A stretch of DNA of 64,000 bases from Mariannaea sp. PMI_226. Its lineage: Eukaryota > Ascomycota > Sordariomycetes > Hypocreales > Nectriaceae. Shown here one piece after another: positions 38,916 to 48,173 of this stretch (its first letter is position 1; every line of letters begins with the position of its first letter). The notes beneath the pieces are model-generated. The model was not told the origin of the DNA. It worked only from the letters and a program-made list of their open reading frames with translations, and ran no database searches. The DNA is taken from NCBI GenBank assembly GCA_024336345.1, contig JANFOG010000008.1, forward strand, positions 2,294,001 to 2,358,000, written 5' to 3'. The position numbers and the translations under genes are program-made.

Positions 38916-39720
38916 GATTGATATTATTGGCCTTAAGTCCCTCCCAAAGTACCTCCTCCCCTTAAGCCTGCTCCTCCACCACTACCTTTTATAATTCCTT
39001 AGACCTAATTAATTGGGCTAGAGCCGGGCCCACTATAGCCACAAACTGCTCAAAAGCAGCATAAGAACGCTCTTGGGCATCCGCTAGACAATTTACCCCA
39101 TTAATTAATTTAGTAAATTAATTAAATATAGTCCTTATAGTAATAACCATAGGGGCGGTATATGCTTTAGGCGCCCGACTCTTAGTATTAATAGTCATAT
39201 CCTTAAGCCCCTAGAGCTTATCCTCCTAAAAACCACAATTAGCATTAAGAACCCACTATAGGATAGGATTAGACTTATACTTATCCCTTCCTGCTAAAGG
39301 GCAGCCACCAATATCTACACTAAGGCCCTCACAGCAAATGGCAAGGGCGTGTAGATTTTGTGCTGTTTAGCACAAATAGCATACCCACCAATTACTATAT
39401 CTCCAACCTATTAGCAATATAAACCCAATATAATATTAAAATAGAAATTTACTAAATTGATTTTAATAAAGACTAGCTGCCCCATTATGGTATATTTATA
39501 TAATATATATAAAATAAGGGAGGGCTTGCACCTAATCTATATAGGCGGTAGGTAAGTCCTCTATAGGGATAATGCCTTTAGTATTTACTCTTTTCCTTTT
39601 TTATAAATAGATTAATAATATATTAATTAAGGGAAGAGAACCATATATATAAGGAGTTTTTAGTATTGCGGCCTTCATTATTGTCCGGGGGGATGGAATT
39701 GGGCTTGCGGTAGGGGTTAT
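38896..39720 (-). pseudogene. Antisense ORF in the LINE 3' region, copy 1
   Basis: Minus-strand frame of 825 nt converging on ORF2. The start codon position is ATA here (ATG in copy 2). It shares length, frame and stop (TAG at 38896-38898) with the frame at 43557-44381 and has no insertion or deletion relative to it. Internal stops are TAA/TAG. At several of them copy 2 has CAA, and at others copy 1 keeps CAA/CAG where copy 2 has a stop. The C-terminal third is helix-rich and charged (AQERSYAAFEQFVAIVGPAL, then a Glu-rich tail ending NYMEE). I do not recognise the family. No signal peptide or clear membrane segment. It may be an element-encoded protein or a fortuitous frame. Confidence 0.55.
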
Positions 39721-40695
39721 TTTAGAATGTTAGTAGGCCTATAGTAAGTAGGAAAAGACAAGATATATATTTATTATTATTGTTATTATTATTATTATTA
39801 TTCTTATTGCTGTCCCGGTGGATGGAATTGGATTAGTGGGAGGGGGGAGTTAGTAAGTAAGGTTAGAGATATAGTAATAAATCTATGGTAAAAGTATAGT
39901 GAAAATATATTATTATTAGAGGTTAAGTTAGGCTGTTGCTCTTTTTGTTGCTATTGGTGGTGGAAAATCGGTTGGTTGGACTGTAGATATATGAGCAAGT
40001 TGGGCCCGCCTTGGGAATGAGGTATATATAGTTAAAGATCGATTAGCTATAGTGAGTTAGTAATAGTAAGGAGATATAAGGTATGGAGATTTATTTGAAA
40101 AGATATTCTATAAAGTAGCTAAATTAGTATAGCAAATCCGAATAGAAGGTAAGGCGATTAATATATAGAACTTAATGAAGAAGAAAGGAAAGAAGAGAAG
40201 AAAAGGAAAAATAAAGAAATGTTAATTAATATTTTGGATAATAATAAACCAATATAGTTAACAATACTGGCTGTCGACCTACATATTGCCGGGCATGACC
40301 ATTAAATGAATAGAACTTGCGCCGGGCCTATTTATGGGAAATTAGGAGAATATAGAGCAAATAAGGGGATAAAAAAATAATATAGGAAGTACCAAACCTA
40401 ATATAAATGCGCGGCGAGCGTATGGTGCTATTGCATAGAGGGAGTAGTGAACCCTCATTAGCCTGCTGGCTATAAAACGGTATGTGATTCCAGCTCTAAT
40501 TATAGAGCAAAACTTAAACCTATAGAGCCAGTATATGGGGCCCGCACCGGGCCCGCCTAGGAAGGATAGAGGTTTTCCTCCAGCTTTAGTTAATATGGTT
40601 TTTCCACTATCTATATAGTATAGAAGTACTATCTACCTATATAAGTCTATAGAGTATTATTAAATAAATAAAATAAATAAATATTATAAATAATA

Positions 40696-41116
40696 TATTA
40701 TATTATATTATATAATATAATAAATTTAATTTAAAATTATAATACTTTTTTTAAGAGGTTATTATTACCCCTTATATATTTATTATATATATTTTATAAA
40801 GGGTAGTAATAATTAAAGTCTCTAATCTAATTATAATAATATTATTTTTAGATTTAAGAGAGTATAATATCTATATTATTAGTAATATACCCCCACTTTC
40901 TAAAAGATTATATAATATTATAATCTTTTTAGCTAAATAAAAGAAATTAACTTTTACTTAATCTTTATCTAATTAATAAATTTATAATTTAAGCTTATAG
41001 TATTTATAAATATAAAATATAATTTATTTCTAAATATATATTATATAATAGTTTATTCTTTCTAAATATATTAAAATACCTATCAATTATAAAATTATTA
41101 ATTTAAATAATATAAT
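40696..41116. repeat. A+T-rich spacer between LINE copies
   Basis: No gene. 40980-41070 resembles 47190-47290 (aatttataatatttataaatataaaatataatttatt), indicating another old repeat family. Bases 41117-41130 are the target duplication of LINE copy 2. Confidence 0.5.
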
Positions 41117-41130
41117 TATATTATATTTAC

Positions 41131-43591
41131 CCTAGCAGACGCATCAAAACCCGGCCTACCCAGGTTTTGGAAACTCAAATATTGGGCCTGACTCCATAGT
41201 GGCATCACGCTGAAACCACTGCAAATCCCACCCCTAAATAGACCCAACCTACAACCTGCCACGACCTATAAGGAGAAAGCAGAAACCTTCGCATAGCGAT
41301 TCTTCCCACAACCCCGACTGGGCGCTAACCCTCCAGATCCTGAAGAATCAGACCTCCCCTTGCGACCCGCTCTAGAGGAGGGCCCAATGCGGGCCCAAAT
41401 TAACATCTGGGAAATAATAAATATACTAAAGAACATCCAATTATAAAAAGCCATAGAAGAAGATAGCATCCCAGCCGGTTTCCTAAAAGCCTATGGAGAA
41501 CCACTTATAACCTTTCTCATAAAGCTAGTAAATACTAACATTATTATAGGCTATTTCCCAAATTGCTTTTATAATGCAAATATATTAATTATCTTAAAGC
41601 TAAATAAGACCCCAAAAGTATAATATATAGTAGCTAGCTGAAGACCAATATTATTACTTAATATATTAAAAAAGGTTATTAAAATAGTAATAGCAAAATG
41701 CATTATAGTTAAGGTAGAGGTAAAGGGGTTTTTCCTAAAGGGCTAAATGGGCAATAGAAAGAAGAGATCTATAGAATTAGTATTAGCTATAATTATTGAA
41801 GCTATATGAGCAGTATGGAGCTAAGGCGGACTAATATTATTATTATAGCTTGACTTTACTAGTGTATTTAATTTAATAGATTATACTAAACTAATTATAA
41901 TACTATATAAATTAGGATATTTAATTTAAATACTAAACTGGCTTGTTAGCTATCTTGCTATGCGCATAGCACGGATCTGGTTTAATAGTAAGTTATTAGC
42001 ACTATTTAATATTAAAGTAGGGGTGCCCCAAAGATCACCACTATTCTCTATACTCTTTATCCTATTTATTAGCACCCTATATAAAGTATTAAAAATAGCC
42101 CTAGGGATTATAATAGTTGGCTTTATAGATAATATAAATATCCTAGCGTTTGGACAAAATATATAAAAGACTTATACCTAACTTAAGGCCGCCTAGGAGA
42201 TATATAGTAATTAAGTAGAGGAAAATGGGATGGTATTTAAATATAATAAAGCCAAATTCCTCCATTTTACAAGAAGATAAGCAGTGGACCCAATATGCGC
42301 TTAACTTAGAATTAATATAATAGAATTAATTAAGTCCTACCGCTTCCTAAATCTATATATATATTATAAGCTATTATGGGGACCACACTATAAAGAACTA
42401 ATAGGGAAATTTGAGTACTAGCGCCAGGCCCTCACCACTATTGCAGCAAGCATATAGGGAATCTAACTCAAAGCTATTAGAACAATCTATACATAGGTCA
42501 TTAGATCGACTATAGTATATAGCGCTAGTATATATTATAAACCCACCCTGCCTGGAGGAAAGCCAGTAGGGCTCGCGAGAGTGCTCATAATGGAGCAGAG
42601 TCAGGCCCTCTATATAGTAGGAGGGGCATATAAGGCAACACCAACATGACTATTAGAAAGCGAGCTTAGTATAATATTACTAGATATATATCTAAATTAA
42701 TATATAATAAGCTTCTATAATCACCTTAGGAATTAAGGAATAGAAGTGCTAATGTATGAAGTGTCTATAGTAATAATAAGGTGGGTTTATAGAAGGAGAC
42801 AAATGGGCCCCTAGAGACAACTAATGTAGGAACAAAAGGAATGACTAGCCCAATAGCTATTTAATAGCATGACCACAATAGACAAAAAGACCATTAAAGA
42901 ATAAATAAGGGAGGAATGGGAAGCTCGCTAGGACCGATGCTTCTTTAAGTTAAGGGCAAGGTAGTTATAAAATAGGGTTAAATTAGCAGAAAATCACCCC
43001 CTATTCTCCAATAAAAAAATCACAAAGCTCCATAAAGGACTGCTAAAGTACAAAAGCTCTATACTAATCTAACTACACACCAAACAATTAGGACTTAAGA
43101 GCTTCCTATTCTAATAGCATATACTTAGCGTAGAATCGCTATAATGTTAGTGTGGAGCTAAGGAAACAGCAGACCACATTATTATCTTCTGCCCAAAATA
43201 TAAGGAATAGCATACCTAAATTATATACCTACTATAAAACCAATATAAATTGGGAAATTAATTATCAAAACCTAAGAGTATATATACTATAGTTAGGTGG
43301 TTCCTATAGCTAAGAATCATCCCCTATTTTATATTAACACTATAACTCCAGCGAGAATACAATAGGGACACAATAAGCCTAAACCAAAAGGGAATTAAAT
43401 AATATATAAATAAAACCATAAATACTTTAACTCCCTTTATAAAGAAAAGAAGCCAATATACTTAGAAAAACCCCCATAAGGGGGGGAAAAAACCAGCCTA
43501 TATATATAATCCCACCTTAGGCCTAATGCTACCACGCCGCCCGCCCCTACCTATCCCTATTCCTCCATATAATCAGGACCGATATTATTAG
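41131..43591 (+). pseudogene. LINE copy 2 ORF2 fragment (reverse transcriptase, C-terminal part)
   Basis: Starts within the region between endonuclease and reverse transcriptase. The longest open piece (41960-42166) holds the palm: LFNIKVGVPQRSPLFSILFI and a GFIDNINILAF box, so both the Ala and the second Asp of the F/Y-A-D-D motif are changed. The C-terminal Cys/His motif is at about 43145-43210. At 43574 this copy has CAG where copy 1 has its TAG stop, so the original ORF2 may have been slightly longer. In-frame end TAG at 43589-43591. Broken by many TAA/TAG. Confidence 0.8.
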
Positions 43592-44381
43592 CCCTAAGTC
43601 CCTCTTAAGGTACCTCCTCCCCTTAAGCCTATTCCTCCACCACCGCTTTTTGCAATTCCTTAGATCTAGCTAGTTAGGCTAAAGCCAGGCCTACTATAGC
43701 CATAAGCTACTCAAGAGTAGCATAAGAACGCTCTTAAGCATCTACTAGATAATTCACCCTACTAATCAACTTAATAAATTAATTAAATATAGTCTTTATA
43801 ATAATAATTATGGGGGTAGTACATACTTTAGATACCCAACTTTTGGCATTAGTAGCCATATCCTTAAGCCCCTAAAGCTCATCTTCCTAAAAATTATAAT
43901 TAATATTAAGAACTTACCACAAGATAGAATTGGACTTATACCTATCCCTTCCTACTAAAGGGTAGCCACTAATACCTATACTAAGGCCCTTATAGTAAAT
44001 AGTAAGGGTATGTAGGTCTTGTGCTATTTAGTATAAATAGTATACCCACCAGCCGCCACATTTTTAACCTATTAATAATATAAACCCAATATAATACTAA
44101 AATAAAAATTTATTAAATTAGTCTTAGCAGAGATTAGCTGCCCCATTATAGTATATTTGTATAATATATATGGAATAAGGGAGGGCCCGTATCTAACCTA
44201 TATAAGCAGTGGGTAAGTCCTCCATAGGGGTAATGCCTTTAGTATTCACTCTTCTTCTCTTTTGTAGATAGATTAATAATATATTAACTAAAGGAAGAGA
44301 ATTATATATATAAGGAGTTTCTAGCATTATGGCCCTTATTATCATTTGGGGAGATGGAATTGAGCTTATGGCGGGGGTCAT
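43557..44381 (-). pseudogene. Antisense ORF in the LINE 3' region, copy 2
   Basis: Runs from ATG at 44381 (MTPAISSIPSPQMIIRAIML) to TAG at 43557-43559, 274 codons plus stop. The first 62 codons are open. After that only TAA/TAG interrupt it, at positions that are Gln codons in copy 1 or where Gln fits. The central part is rich in aromatic and small residues (YYIGFILLIG), followed by a region with Gly-Arg-Asp and then a long charged helix-like C-terminus. The family is unknown. Upstream (44382-45333) is the part of the element that copy 3 also retains, which could hold a promoter for it, but I see no clear TATA box. Confidence 0.6.
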
Positions 44382-45347
44382 CTTAGAATATCAGTAGGCC
44401 TATAGTAAATAAGAAAAGATAAGATATACATTTATTATCATTATTATCATTATTATTACTATCCTCATCGCCATCCCGGTAGACAAAATCGGATTAATGG
44501 GAGAGGGGAGCTAGCAAGCAAGGTTAGAGGCATAGCAATAAACTTATGGCGGAAGCACAGCGAAAATATACTGCTGCTAGAAATTAAGCTAGGCTGTTGC
44601 TCTCTTTATTACTATTAGTGGCGGAAAATTAGTCAATTGGACTATAAATATATAAGTAAGTTGGGCCCGCCCTAGGAATGAGGTATATATAGTTGAAGAT
44701 CAATTAGCTATAGTGAGTTAGTAATAATAAGGAGATATAAAGTATGGAAACTTATTTGAAAAGATATTTTATAAAGTAGCTAAGTTAATATAGTAAATTT
44801 GAACAAAAGGTAAGGCAATTAATATATAGAACCCAATAAAGAAGAAAAAAAAGAAAAGAAAAAAAGGAAAAATAAAAAAATATTAATTGATATTCTGGAT
44901 GATAATAAATTAGCGTAGCTGGTGATGCCGGCTATTAACCTACATATTGCTGGGCACAACCATTAAACGAACAGAACCCGCGCTAGGCCCACTCATGGGA
45001 AATTAGAAGAATATAGAGCAAATAAGGGGATAAAGAAATAACATAAGAGGCACCAAACCCAATACAAACGCGCGGTAAGCGCATGGCGCTGCCGCACAGA
45101 GGGAGCAGCGAACCCTTATTAGCCTGCTGGCTATAAAATGGTATATAATTCCAGCTCTAATTATAGAGCAAAATTTGAACCTATAGAGCCAGTATATGGG
45201 GCCCGCACCGGGCCCGCCTAGGAAGGATAGAGGTTTTCCTCTAGCTTTAGTTAGTATAGTTTTTCCACTATCTATATAGTATAGAAGCACTATCTACCTA
45301 TATAGGTCTATAGAGTATTATTAAATAAATAAATATATTATATTTAC

Positions 45348-45533
45348 TATAAACTTATAATATTAAGTATGTAAGTGCTAGTTTTTATTATATATTTTAA
45401 TAAAATATTTATATTTTAGTTTTATAATAAGAAGAATATAATAAATAAAAGCACAATCTTATTTTACCTAAAAATTAGCCCTAGCTTAAGGAAATAATAA
45501 TTAAGATATATTAACTTTTATTTATTAATATTA
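45348..45533. other. A+T-rich spacer
   Basis: No gene or recognised element between LINE copy 2 and the solo LTR. The last bases ttaag (45534-45538) belong to the LTR target duplication. Confidence 0.6.
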
Positions 45534-45538
45534 TTAAG

Positions 45539-45932
45539 TGTAACGGTCTGATCGGTTCCCAAGGGATAAACCAGGTCGCAATAGGTTTATGTTGGCGGAG
45601 AGTATCAGGGAGACTCCAAGTACGGTTGATGTGGGCGTTGACAGGCGTGTCACTAGGTGTTACGTCTGGTAATGCACAAGTAGATTGTGGTAACCAAGTT
45701 GTATTGAAAGCTGAGTAGCTAAGTAGGCTATCTAATGGTAATGACTGTGGTTTATATGCTAAGTGAACGATGTGAACCTGGGGTGAACCTGAGATGGTTC
45801 ACGACGGGTTCAAGTGAACTTGGGGTGAACTTATAAGAGTTCACCGACCGGTTCACGGTTAAGTTGATGTTGATTGGTGAGGAAATTGTGGGGGCCATAT
45901 GCACGTGATCTAGGCTAACTTAGGACGTGACA
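45539..45932 (-). mobile_element. Solo LTR A (394 bp, inverted)
   Basis: Plus-strand ends TGTAACGGTCTG and GGACGTGACA, with a perfect 5-bp duplication ttaag on both sides (45534-45538, 45933-45937). Read on the minus strand it is TGTCACG...CGTTACA, with a TATATAAA-type box about 45750-45757 and a U3 full of GTGAACC/GGTTCAC repeats. Downstream of the TATA box it is closely similar to the LTR at 50026-50415. No internal retroelement sequence adjoins it, so it is a solo LTR left by LTR-LTR recombination. It is hardly mutated compared with its surroundings. Confidence 0.9.
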
Positions 45933-45950
45933 TTAAGCATCTAGATCCTA

Positions 45951-46124
45951 GCCTTTTAAATAATTATAAACTACTTATATTAAATATAATAAAAATATAT
46001 ATTAATTTAATATTATTATTTTATTTTTAATATTTTATAAATTAACTTAAATAATCTTATTTTACTTAATCTTAATATACTTTTATTATATTTAATATAA
46101 GTAGTTTATAATTATTTAAAAGGC
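45951..46124. repeat. 174-bp foldback with about 50-bp arms
   Basis: gccttttaaataattataaa at 45951 is the start of an arm whose reverse complement ends at 46124. Over about 50 bp only one or two positions differ. The loop is about 75 bp of A+T. It starts 18 bp after the solo LTR. It could be a miniature element or a hairpin from an old inverted repeat. No target duplication is evident. Confidence 0.75.
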
Positions 46125-47998
46125 AATAATATAGGATTTTCTTTTACTATATTAAGTAATTTTTATATATTATGTCTTTATAATAGCTATACATTAAGGG
46201 CGCCTTATAATTCCTAATAATATATTTAAATTTAATGTAATTATAATATTAAATTAAGTAAAGGTTTTTATTAAATAGTTTATAATTAAAAAACTTAATA
46301 TTTAAAAGTAGGCTATTATTATATAATTAGTTTATTTTATAAATTAAGATTATATAAAAAATTAGATTTATTCTTAATATAGTCTTAATTTAGGCCCTAA
46401 TTCTCTTTACTAAAATAATCTTTAAATCATTTAATTTATTAATTTTTTAATAAAGGCATTAATATTATTAAAAATTAATATCATTTAGACCCTTTTTATA
46501 ATTATAATAAAAATAAAGAAAATAAATATTATATTAATTCTAAAGGCTTTTTTAACTTAATTAAAAATATTATAGCTTTTAGCTTTATTTAATATTATAA
46601 ATATAAAGACTATATCTTTATTAAATAAGCATTATATTATAAATATATTAATATTACCTTAATCTATATTTATTATTTAAATTATATTTATTAACATTCT
46701 ATTATTTATCTTTAATAATATATTTCTAATTTATATAATAATTTCTCTTTTAATATAGCTTTATATTAATTACTTATTATTTCCACTAATAGAGGGTTTT
46801 ATATTATAAAAGACTATATAAATATAAAAAAGCCTAAAATTATTATTATTAATTATTATTTAAAGATTTCCTAAAGCTATAATAATTCTATATTTTATTA
46901 ATTAAATTATCTTTATATTAAGTAAAATTTAAATATATATTTCATATTAATTAATATATTTTTAAATAATAATTTAGATTTAATTTAGAAAATTTAAAAA
47001 GATAATTTTAATAATAATATTATATATATATATATATATATATTTAATTATATTTATATTTATTATTATTATAAATTTATTATAAGCCTAATTATTAAAT
47101 TAACCTTTATTAAATAAAAGATTATATATATTTCAATTTAAATTATTAATAATATATTTTTATTTTTTAAAAAATTAATCTTTATTTAATTAATATATTT
47201 TTATAATTTAAATTTATAATATTTATAAATATAAAATATAATTTATTTATTAATATATATTATATAATAATTTTTTTTTATTTAATTTTAATTTATTTTT
47301 ATTATAAAATAATTTTAATTTTAAATTAAATAATCTTTTTTATATAATAAATAATTATTTAAAATTTCCTTTTATTATAATAAATAATTTCTATATATAT
47401 TTTTTTATATTAATTATATATTAAAAATATTTTGTAATTTTAATTAATAATATATTTAAATTTAAAATAATTATATTATTATATTTATTAAATATTTTTA
47501 TTAAATAATTTATAATTAAAAAGCTTTTTTAATTTTTTTAAATATTATAAATATAAAAATTATATTTTTCTTAAATAAATATTATATTTAATAATAATAA
47601 TTATAATTTATATATTAAATAAAAATAAATATTTTTATTTTTTATTTTATTAATATAAAAGAAAAATAAAATTATATATAAAATTAATATATATTATTAT
47701 TTTTAATAATAATATAAATTTTTTATAATTTAATAATTAAAATTTTTATTATATTTTATTAAATTTTTATTTTTAAATTATAATTTAATATATTTTATAT
47801 ATAATTTATTTATATTATTAATTTTTAATATTTTATTATAATAAAATTTCCTTTTTAAAATATCTTAATTTAATAATTATATTAATAATCTTTTATTTTT
47901 AAATAATATCTCTTTTCTTACTTATTTACTATTATAAGCTTATAAATAATATTTAAATAATATATAAACCTAATATAATAATTATATTATATATTATT
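46125..47998. repeat. A+T-rich block without genes
   Basis: No gene. Parts repeat each other and other blocks: 46215-46290 resembles 47445-47520 (ataatatatttaaattta...ttataattaaaaa), and 47190-47290 resembles 40980-41070. An alternating TA run lies at about 47025-47042. Old RIP-mutated repeats. Confidence 0.5.
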
Positions 47999-48173
47999 TA
48001 CCCGGTGGGTCCGCCAACCTTCCCACCTTTCCTGCCGGAAAGGTGGTGACAAAACCCGTATCTTCGTCGCTGCCGTATCTCTCTGCCTTAACGTAACTCC
48101 ATTATAACTTCTTCATTTCTGGTCCAATCGAGCCCAAATTTTAAACATATTATCTCTAGCATCTTATTTCAAT

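Larger units (their letters stand above)
33889..40681 (+). mobile_element. Tad-like LINE retrotransposon, full-length copy 1
   Basis: A 6.8-kb non-LTR element flanked by a 14-bp direct duplication (tattataaataata, 33875-33888 and 40682-40695). It ends in an A-rich tail (attaaataaataaaataaataa). In order it has a gag-like ORF1, an ORF2 with endonuclease, reverse transcriptase and a C-terminal Cys/His motif, then a 1.8-kb region containing an antisense reading frame. Many TAA/TAG stops lie at expected Gln codons, and Cys and Asp codons of functional motifs are changed by G-to-A, consistent with RIP on both strands. Base composition is much less A+T-rich than the surrounding blocks, so it is a younger insertion. 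Confidence 0.9.
41131..45333 (+). mobile_element. LINE copy 2, 5'-truncated
   Basis: Homologous to copy 1 from about 36468 (cctaatagatacatcaaaac) to its 3' end. It is flanked by a perfect 14-bp duplication (tatattatatttac, 41117-41130 and 45334-45347). The exact duplication shows an independent insertion truncated during reverse transcription, not a segmental duplication of copy 1. It shares the same 3' terminus and A-rich tail. Confidence 0.9.
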
